DNA of 10,033 nucleotides from Hyphomicrobiales bacterium (GTDB lineage Bacteria; Pseudomonadota; Alphaproteobacteria; Rhizobiales; Devosiaceae): assembly GCA_027082895.1 (NCBI GenBank), contig JALWTJ010000562.1, forward strand, positions 1 through 10,033, read 5' to 3'. Below, piece by piece: positions 5,269 to 10,033 of the stretch. The notes under the pieces are model-generated. The model had not been told where the DNA came from. It saw only the letters and a list, made by a program, of their open reading frames with translations, and did not search any database. Position 1 is the first letter of the stretch, and every line of letters begins with the position of its first letter. A program made the translations under genes and the position numbers.

Positions 5269-6783
5269 ATGGCCCTGACCCCACGGCTGGAAATCAGACA
5301 GACCCAGAGTCTCAGCCTGACCCCGCAGCTGATGCAATCCATCAAGCTGCTGCAACTCTCCCATCTGGACCTGAACCGGTTCGTGGAAGAGGAACTGCTG
5401 GCCAACCCGCTGCTGGAGCGGGCCGATCCGGCAGCTGGTACAGGTGAAACGGAAGAAGGGGTACCGCTGCCGCCGGAAAATTCCGGCGACGTGACGAGTG
5501 AGGCCGTTGATCCGGATCACATGCGCAGCGCCATTGATATTGCGGGGGAACTGGATACGGACGTGGCCAATATCTATCCCGAGCAGGTAGGACAGGACTC
5601 CCTTTCCCAGTCCCGCGGCGAAACGGGCAGTCCGCTGCTGGCGGGCCGGTCCGAGGGAGCGGATATCGAGCAGTATGTGGCGGAGCAGGTGTCCCTTGCC
5701 GGTCACCTGCACGAACAGGCCGGGCTTCTGGTGGACAATGAGGGCGATCTTCTTGTCGCGCGCAACCTGATCGACAATCTGGATGAGGCCGGCTATCTGC
5801 GCATCGATACGGAAACCCTTGCCCGGCAGATGGGAACGGACATTCCGCATATTGAAGCGGTGCTGGCCCGGATGCAGAAAGCGGAACCGGCAGGGGTGTT
5901 TGCCCGTGATCTGAAGGAATGCCTGGCGCTGCAGCTCAGGGAAAAGAACCGGCTTGACCCGATGATGGAACAGCTGCTGGAACGTCTGGATCTGGTGGCG
6001 GCCCATGATCTTGACCGGCTGAAACGGGAGATCGGGGCCAGCACGGAAGACCTGGCGGGCATGCTGGAAGACATCCGGCAACTGGATCCCCGGCCGGGGC
6101 GGGCCTATGACGGGGCACCGCTGCAGGCAGTGGTCCCCGATGTTTTCGTCACGGAGGGAGCGAACGGGGAGTGGCAGGTGGAACTGAACACCGACGTGCT
6201 GCCCCGGGTACTGGTGGACCGGGCCTATTATGCCACGGTAACGGGGCAGGCCCGGGACAAGAAGGAAAAGACCTTCCTTGTCGACTGTCTGCAGAGCGCC
6301 AACTGGCTGATCAAGAGCCTGGACCAGCGGGCACAGACCATCCTGAAGGTAGCCACCGAAATCGTGAAGATGCAGGACGGTTTCCTGACCCACGGGGTAT
6401 CCCATCTGCGGCCCATGACCCTGAAGAACGTGGCAGACGCGATACAGATGCATGAAAGCACCGTTTCCCGGGTGACCGCTAACAAGTACATGGCCACCCA
6501 TCGGGGGGTGTTCGAGATGAAATATTTCTTCACTTCGGCCCTGAGTTCCAGCGACGGGGGGGAGGATGCCTCGGCGCAAACCGTCAAGCATCTGATTGCC
6601 CGGCTGATCGAAAAAGAGACGGCACAAACCATTCTTTCGGATGACAAGATTGCCGAAATTCTGGACAGAACCCACGGGATTGAGGTAGCACGGCGAACTG
6701 TGGCAAAATATCGCGAAGGGCTGAACATTCCCTCCTCCGTCATCCGGAGGCGCCAGAAAAGAAACGCCATTCCAACAGGTTAG
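5269..6783 (+). CDS. rpoN: RNA polymerase sigma-54 factor RpoN
   Basis: A 504-residue sigma-54, which directs RNA polymerase to -24/-12 promoters and needs an AAA+ enhancer-binding protein to open the complex. Domains in order: the activator-interacting region I (about 1-50, Gln/Leu-rich: QTQSLSLTPQLMQSIKLLQLS), an acidic variable region II (about 55-110), the core-binding domain (about 120-310), the HTH that contacts -12 (about 383-408: TLKNVADAIQMHESTVSRV), and the RpoN box ARRTVAKYRE (474-483), which recognises -24, close to the C-terminus. ATG 5269 is chosen because region I begins there and GGAG (5259-5262) lies 6 nt before; the frame is open further upstream, into the lptB 3' end, but this is not coding-like. 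Length and motifs are normal, and nothing is missing. It is followed by hpf and ptsN, the classical sigma-54 gene cluster. Confidence 0.97.
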   Translation: MALTPRLEIRQTQSLSLTPQLMQSIKLLQLSHLDLNRFVEEELLANPLLERADPAAGTGETEEGVPLPPENSGDVTSEAVDPDHMRSAIDIAGELDTDVANIYPEQVGQDSLSQSRGETGSPLLAGRSEGADIEQYVAEQVSLAGHLHEQAGLLVDNEGDLLVARNLIDNLDEAGYLRIDTETLARQMGTDIPHIEAVLARMQKAEPAGVFARDLKECLALQLREKNRLDPMMEQLLERLDLVAAHDLDRLKREIGASTEDLAGMLEDIRQLDPRPGRAYDGAPLQAVVPDVFVTEGANGEWQVELNTDVLPRVLVDRAYYATVTGQARDKKEKTFLVDCLQSANWLIKSLDQRAQTILKVATEIVKMQDGFLTHGVSHLRPMTLKNVADAIQMHESTVSRVTANKYMATHRGVFEMKYFFTSALSSSDGGEDASAQTVKHLIARLIEKETAQTILSDDKIAEILDRTHGIEVARRTVAKYREGLNIPSSVIRRRQKRNAIPTG

Positions 6784-6991
6784 GTATATGGCGGGGCGCC
6801 ACTTCCCTGCTTCACGCCCATCTCACTTTTGCGGAAAAAAAGGCCGTCAAGCCTATCATTGGGGCAATTGCATCCCCAAATAGATTGCGTGACCAACAGG
6901 CGAAGGGGTAGTCTTGAGCCGTCGGAAAGCCGGTAATGCGGGGTTCTGATTCGAAATTGCTCCATCAACCACCAACTGGGAGGCGAGAGAC
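6784..6991. other. rpoN-hpf intergenic region (208 bp) with two small inverted repeats
   Basis: This is the longest gap within the conserved block, with no convincing ORF. A short hairpin, TGGCG-GGG-CGCCA (6789-6801), follows the rpoN stop, without a T-run. A second inverted repeat, TTGGGG (6859-6864) and CCCCAA (6874-6879), surrounds CAATTGCAT. I checked the TTGC-containing sites here for -24/-12 spacing and none has GG at the right distance. A separate hpf promoter is likely, but I cannot place its boxes with confidence. Confidence 0.5.
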
Positions 6992-7558
6992 ATGAATTTG
7001 CGCGTTTCTGGAAAAAACATGGATGTGGGAGATGCCTTACGTTCCACGGCCCAGAGCCGTCTGGATGATGTGGTGGGGAAATATTTCGACGGAGGCTATG
7101 AAGGCCACCTGACCTTCGAGAAGGAAGGCGGAGGCTATCGCAGTGACCTGGTGCTGCATCTGGATACGGGCGCCATGCTGCGGGCCCATGCCACGGCCGG
7201 CGATGCCGTTTCGGCCTTTCAGACCACCGCCGATCATATCGAAAAACGTCTGCGACGTTACAAGCGCAAGCTGAAAAGCCGCCGCAAGAAAGGCGCGGGT
7301 ACTCCCGACATCATGGCCCAGTCCTATGTGCTGGACTCCCCGGACAATCACGAAGAGGTGGCCGAGGATTTCAGCCCCCCCATCATTGCCCAGAGCGGGG
7401 CGTCGCTTTCACGCATGAGCGTGGGGGAGGCGGTGATGGAACTGGACCTTTCCCAGTCCGATGTGCAGGTATTTCTTAATGCTGGACATGGGGGTATGAA
7501 TGTGGTTTATCGCCGGGCCGACGGCAATATCGTCTGGATCGATCCTGAACTTCCCTGA
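6992..7558 (+). CDS. hpf: Long-form ribosome hibernation promoting factor HPF
   Basis: A 188-residue protein of the long HPF (RaiA/YfiA-type) family, which binds the decoding centre of idle 30S subunits and, in the long form, drives 100S ribosome dimers in stationary phase or starvation. The N-terminal domain (about 1-105) begins NLRVSGKNMDVGDALRSTA and ends in a strongly basic helix (KRLRRYKRKLKSRRKK) that contacts rRNA. A linker (about 106-135) leads to the C-terminal dimerisation domain (about 138-186), whose MSVGEAVMELDLS and FLNAGHGGMNVVYRR-x-DGNIVWIDPE motifs are highly characteristic. ATG 6992 has GGGAGG at 6978-6983, a good spacing. Its place between rpoN and ptsN is conserved in proteobacteria. 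The 208-bp upstream gap suggests its own promoter. Confidence 0.95.
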   Translation: MNLRVSGKNMDVGDALRSTAQSRLDDVVGKYFDGGYEGHLTFEKEGGGYRSDLVLHLDTGAMLRAHATAGDAVSAFQTTADHIEKRLRRYKRKLKSRRKKGAGTPDIMAQSYVLDSPDNHEEVAEDFSPPIIAQSGASLSRMSVGEAVMELDLSQSDVQVFLNAGHGGMNVVYRRADGNIVWIDPELP

Positions 7559-7578
7559 CGACATCTGAATCTTCTGCC

Positions 7579-7598
7579 GTTGATTCATCAACCTTTTT
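7579..7598 (+). terminator. Weak stem-loop with T-run between hpf and ptsN
   Basis: GTTGA-TTCA-TCAAC (7579-7592) can form a 5-bp stem with a 4-nt loop and is followed after one base by TTTTT (7594-7598). The layout is that of an intrinsic terminator, but the stem is short and AT-rich. At most it would attenuate transcription into ptsN. Confidence 0.3.
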
Positions 7599-7617
7599 CA
7601 ATGATCGAGGCCCGGGA

Positions 7618-8085
7618 ATGGAACTCGCCGATATTCTCTTGAAGGACTGCGTCGTTGGCTGTGCCAAGGTGACCAGCAAGCGGCAGTTGCTGCAATTGTT
7701 TGCCCAGAAGGCCCATGAATCCATGGGTCTGGATGCCCAATTGGTGTTTGAAACCCTGATGAACCGGGAAAAACTGGGTTCCACGGGCCTGGGCAACGGC
7801 ATTGCCATTCCCCATGGCAAGATTGCGGGCCTGTCGCGGGTGCTGGCCGTGTTCGTGCGTCTGGATACGCCGATCGAGTTCGATTCGGTGGATGACCAGC
7901 CGGTGGATCTGGCCATGATGCTTCTGGCGCCAGAGGGCGCGGGGGCCGATCACCTGAAGGCCCTGGCCCGCGTGGCCCGCCTGCTGCGCACGGAAAGCCT
8001 GGTGGAAAGCCTGCGCAATTCACGGGAATGTTCGGAAATTCATGCGCTTCTGACGGCTCCCCTGAGCGACAGCGCGGCGGCCTGA
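7618..8085 (+). CDS. ptsN: PTS-Ntr EIIA component PtsN (EIIA-Ntr)
   Basis: A 155-residue EIIA domain of the fructose/mannitol type that works in the nitrogen-related phosphotransferase system. It receives phosphate from PtsP (EI-Ntr) through NPr and acts as a regulator by protein contacts, not in sugar transport. The phosphorylatable residue is His66 in GLGNGIAIPHGK, preceded by the conserved REKLGSTGLGNG. Other family marks are DDQPVDLAMMLLAPEGAGADHLKAL, seen here at about 92-116, and LARVARLLR. Length matches the family. ATG 7618 has GAGG (7607-7610) 7 nt upstream. It is the last gene of the + strand block and sits 59 bp after hpf; a weak stem-loop lies between. Partner proteins (PtsP, NPr) are not in the window. 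Confidence 0.95.
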   Translation: MELADILLKDCVVGCAKVTSKRQLLQLFAQKAHESMGLDAQLVFETLMNREKLGSTGLGNGIAIPHGKIAGLSRVLAVFVRLDTPIEFDSVDDQPVDLAMMLLAPEGAGADHLKALARVARLLRTESLVESLRNSRECSEIHALLTAPLSDSAAA

Positions 8086-8100
8086 TCACCCTGTGAATGC

Positions 8101-8171
8101 CAAGGGCCTGTGCCCTTTGTACCAAGAAATGCGGCACAAGGCGCCGCTATCCTGCATTCTGCGGGAAATGC
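8101..8171. terminator. Cluster of hairpins between convergent ptsN and DUF1150 genes
   Basis: Three small inverted repeats follow one another in the 110-bp convergent gap: AAGGGC-CTGT-GCCCTT (8102-8117), GCGGC (8131-8135) with GCCGC (8143-8147), and GCATT (8154-8158) with AATGC (8167-8171). The first is the best terminator candidate for ptsN. None is followed by a clear T-run on either strand, so the termination role is inferred from position. Confidence 0.35.
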
Positions 8172-8195
8172 CGGGCAGGTTGCCGGGTGGCACGA

Positions 8196-8519
8196 TCAGT
8201 GCCGCACTCCCACAATCCGCTCGTTATCCGCGAACCACTGGTCCACTGCTTCCTGGCGGTCGGCCACCAGTTCCAGGGTGCCATCCGCACCCATGACCAT
8301 GAGAAAATGCAATTCGGCGGGCATGGTGGCCGCTTCGGGCAAAAACCGGGACAGGTCACGGGCGGTAATGGAGCGCACGAACACCACTTCCCCGGCACCA
8401 AGAGCGGCAAACTCGGCCGCACTCAGGTGCCGCAGGGGGTGAGGGGGCGCTTCGTGATGGTTTGCAGGCACCGGGTTCTTGACCTTGTCGTGGGCCTGGC
8501 AATCGGTTGACTGGCTCAT
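8196..8519 (-). CDS. DUF1150 family small protein
   Basis: A 107-residue protein of unknown function. The central and C-terminal part (about 33-105) fits DUF1150, small alphaproteobacterial proteins often encoded beside an Hsp20 gene: LSAAEFAALGAGEVVFVRSI, then a block (MVMGADGTLELVADRQEAVDQWFADNE, key residues G-A-D-G and the acidic end) resembling a two-stranded 'data for display' fold of unknown role. There is no signal peptide or membrane segment, so it is probably cytoplasmic. The frame opens at 8615, but ATG 8519 is preferred because GGAG lies 6 nt upstream on the coding strand; ATG 8531 is the alternative and would itself overlap that ribosome binding site. It lies 147 bp downstream of hsp20 on the same strand with no clear terminator between, so cotranscription after heat shock is plausible. 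Confidence 0.75.
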   Translation of the reverse strand: MSQSTDCQAHDKVKNPVPANHHEAPPHPLRHLSAAEFAALGAGEVVFVRSITARDLSRFLPEAATMPAELHFLMVMGADGTLELVADRQEAVDQWFADNERIVGVRH

Positions 8520-8543
8520 TTCATTCTCCATTTCATTACGGCA

Positions 8544-8579
8544 GGCATGCCGGTCTGGCATGCAGCATGGCATGGGCAT
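8544..8579. repeat. Cluster of GGCATG hexamers upstream of the DUF1150 gene
   Basis: GGCATG occurs at 8544, 8557 and 8569, spaced 13 and 12 bp apart, with a further GGCAT at 8575-8579. The first is part of the palindrome GGCATGCC (8544-8551). The cluster is 25-60 bp upstream of the preferred DUF1150 start, so it could be a regulatory site or leader structure. No function can be assigned. Confidence 0.35.
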
Positions 8580-8666
8580 ATGGCGGCAGCGACCCGACCG
8601 ATGATCCAGGCGCATGTTACCGGGAAAGGCTCCGACGCATCGGCCATGCCTTCGCAGCCGAAAAAT

Positions 8667-9110
8667 CTATTTGCTGTCGCCAGACGGCGCGTCACCGGTC
8701 CGGATCTCGATCTTGCGGCTGGGCTTGACCATGCGTGGCCGCTCAACGTCAATCATCAGCATGCCATCCTTCAGGGTGGCGCCTGTGACGTTCATGCCAT
8801 CGGCCAGCAGAAAATTGCGCTTGAACTGACGGGTGGCAATGCCCCTGTGCAGAAATTCGCGGTTTTCGCTCTGCTTGTGGCAACCGGAAACCTTGATCTG
8901 GTCGCGTTCGAAGGTGATTTCGATCTCGTCACGCGCGAAGCCGGCGACGGCGATGGTGATCTGGTAGATCTGGGCCTCCGGCGTGTCGGGCAGGCGCTCG
9001 ATATTATAGGGAGGATAACCATCGGCAGACTTTGCCATCTGGTCGATACGCTCCTCGAAGCTGTCAAAGCCCAGCATGAAAGGGGCGGAAAGAAGAGACA
9101 AGCGTGACAT
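8667..9110 (-). CDS. Small heat shock protein, Hsp20/IbpA-like
   Basis: A 147-residue small heat shock protein of the alphaproteobacterial class A (IbpA-like) type, an ATP-independent holdase that binds unfolding proteins for later refolding by DnaK/ClpB. The short N-terminal arm (1-30) leads into YPPYNIER (32-39) and the alpha-crystallin domain (about 32-125), including the loop FLHRGIATRQFKRNFLLADG (87-105) and the domain's end, ATLKDGMLMIDVERP. A C-terminal tail follows, with the I-x-I type anchor represented by KIEI (133-136). ATG 9110 has GAGGA about 8 nt upstream on the coding strand. The gene has a probable RpoH promoter and an unusually long leader (see 9231-9259 and 9111-9161). I do not give it the name ibpA because several paralogues usually exist. 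Confidence 0.95.
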   Translation of the reverse strand: MSRLSLLSAPFMLGFDSFEERIDQMAKSADGYPPYNIERLPDTPEAQIYQITIAVAGFARDEIEITFERDQIKVSGCHKQSENREFLHRGIATRQFKRNFLLADGMNVTGATLKDGMLMIDVERPRMVKPSRKIEIRTGDAPSGDSK

Positions 9111-9161
9111 GTTTTTTCGTCCTCACGATCTGGGCTGCCGAAAATGGCGGCGGCCTGAAGG
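9111..9161 (-). promoter_or_regulatory. Possible RNA thermometer structure in the hsp20 leader
   Basis: In the RNA read from the - strand, UGAGG (9125-9121), which is most of the hsp20 ribosome binding site, can pair with CCUUCA (9161-9156) if one U is bulged. Between them sits a hairpin, GGCCGCCG / CGGCAGCC (9155-9148 with 9140-9133), with one mismatch. Occlusion of the binding site by an imperfect helix is what ROSE-type thermometers of alphaproteobacterial hsp20 genes do, but the ROSE signature UUGCU is absent. This is a structural inference only. Confidence 0.3.
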
Positions 9162-9230
9162 TTCAAAAGCGACGCGGCTCCCATCTCCGACCTGACACGC
9201 AGCATCGGGAGAAACCGGCTGATGGAAGAA

Positions 9231-9259
9231 ATATGGAGAGGGGAAGGCCGGGATTCAAG
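9231..9259 (-). promoter_or_regulatory. RpoH (sigma-32) type promoter of hsp20
   Basis: On the - strand, CTTGAA (9259-9254) is followed after exactly 17 bp by CCATAT (9236-9231), in good agreement with RpoH promoters (CTTGAA, then C-rich -10 with TAT). Transcription would start near 9224, giving a leader of roughly 110 nt before the hsp20 ATG. The -35 box lies inside the first unit of a 14-bp tandem repeat. The match is seen directly; RpoH dependence is inferred from the consensus and from the gene being a small heat shock gene. Confidence 0.6.
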
Positions 9260-9337
9260 GGTCGGGATTCAAGAGCCGAGATTCTGTAGCCGAGATTCTG
9301 GGGCCAAGATTCTGGGGAGCAGCGATTCAGGAGCGCA
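9252..9337. repeat. 14-bp tandem repeat array (six degenerate units)
   Basis: GATTC recurs at 9252, 9266, 9280, 9294, 9308 and 9324, i.e. at steps of 14, 14, 14, 14 and 16 bp. The units are GATTCAAGGGTCGG, GATTCAAGAGCCGA, GATTCTGTAGCCGA, GATTCTGGGGCCAA, a 16-base variant, and GATTCAGGAGCGCA, with consensus about GATTCtggrGCCgA. The last unit overlaps the stop codon of the kinase gene (9327-9329, - strand), and the first carries the hsp20 -35 box. Such arrays arise by slipped-strand copying and may vary in copy number among strains. Confidence 0.75.
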
Positions 9338-10033
9338 ACGCGGAATCAACCTGTGCAGCATGGGGGATGGCGGGCTGGGCTCCGGGTTTCAGGCAGGCAA
9401 GGGCGCCCGCGGTCACGGCCCGGGTCATGGCCTGTTCCAGATCCAGCCCCCTGTCCAGCCCCGCAGCAAGGTAACCGCAGAACGTATCCCCGGCGCCCAC
9501 GGTATCAACGGGGGTAATCGGGGGCGCGGCAACGGAAAGGCTCTGCCCCTTCATGAAGGCCATGGCTCCCCTTGCGCCAAGGGTAACAATCAGCGCCGCA
9601 TCGTTCGTTCTTGCCCACAGGGCGGCCCGGTCCTGCCAATCCGGATCGTCTTCACCGGTCCCCGCCAGCACGGCAAACTCGGTTTCATTGGCCACCACAA
9701 TGTCGGCCATGGGGGCAAGGCGGGGTGTGTCCGGGGTAATGGGGGCGATATTGAGCAGGGTCCGGATTCCCCTGTTGCGTGCTTCACCAAGGGCCGTTTC
9801 CAGACTGTCCGCCGGCACTTCCTGCACCATGACCAGCGTGTCGCCCCGATCCATGCCAGCAACGCAGTTTCCGGCTATGGCCCGGTCCACGCCGCTATTG
9901 GCACCGGGCACGATGACAATGACATTCTCACCCTGCCCGTCCACGAGAATGAGAGCGATGCCAATGGAATCTTCAAGGGATTTCACCGCATCAAGATCCA
10001 TGCCCGACGCTTCGAGCTCGGCCAGGGCGGGCG
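9327..10033 (-). CDS. Ribokinase-like PfkB sugar kinase (5' end outside window)
   Basis: The visible 234 residues are the C-terminal three quarters of a PfkB-family carbohydrate kinase; a ribokinase is usually about 305 residues. The frame runs open through the right edge (PALAELEASG precedes the first internal Met at 10001), so the true start lies outside the window. Ribokinase-like marks are SIGIALILVDGQGENVIVIV with PGAN, the NETE motif for Mg/phosphate handling (VANETEFAVLAG), LIVTLGARGAM, and the PfkB signature DTVGAGDTFCGYLAAGL with the catalytic Asp in GAGD. The reaction would be ATP-dependent phosphorylation of ribose or another sugar in the cytoplasm. The sugar-binding N-terminal residues are missing, so the substrate is not certain; ribokinase (rbsK) is the likeliest. 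The stop codon overlaps the tandem repeat array. Confidence 0.88.
   Translation of the reverse strand, partial: PALAELEASGMDLDAVKSLEDSIGIALILVDGQGENVIVIVPGANSGVDRAIAGNCVAGMDRGDTLVMVQEVPADSLETALGEARNRGIRTLLNIAPITPDTPRLAPMADIVVANETEFAVLAGTGEDDPDWQDRAALWARTNDAALIVTLGARGAMAFMKGQSLSVAAPPITPVDTVGAGDTFCGYLAAGLDRGLDLEQAMTRAVTAGALACLKPGAQPAIPHAAQVDSALRS

Noticed and set aside
4242..5405. 387-codon open frame on the - strand opposite lptB
   Set aside because: It overlaps intact lptB and the rpoN start, has no domain, and contains Ser/Arg-rich shadow sequence.
4984..6675. Long open frame (563 codons) on the - strand opposite rpoN
   Set aside because: It is antisense to a clear rpoN; the translation is low-complexity His/Gln/Pro/Arg-rich with no recognisable domain, as expected for the shadow of a high-GC gene.
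6784..6991. Sigma-54 promoter for hpf
   Set aside because: TTGC or similar occurs several times here, but none has GG at the required distance upstream.
8547..9107. 186-codon open frame on the + strand opposite hsp20
   Set aside because: It is antisense to a well-conserved Hsp20; the composition is that of a shadow frame.
9111..9250. Canonical ROSE thermometer or CIRCE element at hsp20
   Set aside because: There is no UUGCU signature near the ribosome binding site and no TTAGCACTC-N9-GAGTGCTAA repeat; only a non-ROSE occlusion is possible.
9252..9337. CRISPR array
   Set aside because: Units are 14 bp, directly abutting and degenerate, with no spacers; there are no cas genes in the window.

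Overview
The window is a moderately high-GC (roughly 60% by eye) piece of alphaproteobacterial chromosome. It is almost fully coding and built around a well-known conserved block: an RNase D-like exonuclease, lptC, lptA, lptB, rpoN, hpf and ptsN, all on the + strand (2435-8085). The order, the short gene spacing and the protein sequences all point to Alphaproteobacteria. The DUF1150 gene beside an IbpA-like Hsp20 gene is also an alphaproteobacterial arrangement, perhaps Rhodospirillales/Acetobacteraceae, but I cannot fix the family or genus. I see no mobile element, CRISPR array, rRNA, tRNA or defence system, and no clear sign of recent transfer.

Layout. 1-229 is the 3' end of an S-formylglutathione hydrolase gene (+). 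It converges on a hotdog-fold acyl-CoA thioesterase gene (266-706, -). Next is a metaxin/Fax-like glutathione S-transferase (791-1492, -), transcribed divergently from a YafY-type HTH-WYL regulator (1610-2341, +). Their shared 117-bp intergenic region holds two perfect inverted repeats. The conserved block then runs from 2435 to 8085. ptsN converges on a DUF1150 gene (8196-8519, -), preceded in its own direction by hsp20 (8667-9110, -) and then by a ribokinase-like PfkB sugar kinase that runs off the right edge (9327-10033, -).

How the genes work together. LptC (inner-membrane anchored), LptA (periplasmic) and LptB (cytoplasmic ATPase) are parts of the lipopolysaccharide export bridge. The permease subunits LptF/G and the outer-membrane LptD/E are not in the window. 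RpoN (sigma-54), HPF (ribosome hibernation) and EIIA-Ntr (PTS-Ntr) form the usual nutrient and stress regulatory cluster. The flanking genes are a small detoxification group (FGH, GST) and a heat-shock pair (Hsp20, DUF1150).

The most interesting signals are regulatory or concern reading frame. (1) A near-consensus -24/-12 element lies upstream of rpoN inside a nested inverted repeat, suggesting autoregulation. (2) An RpoH-type promoter for hsp20 has its -35 box inside a 14-bp tandem repeat array, followed by a long leader that could fold over the ribosome binding site. (3) lptB has no ATG start in its own frame, but an ATG three bases after lptA opens a different frame, suggesting an indel or an unusual start. 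I found nothing that amounts to a new multi-gene system.
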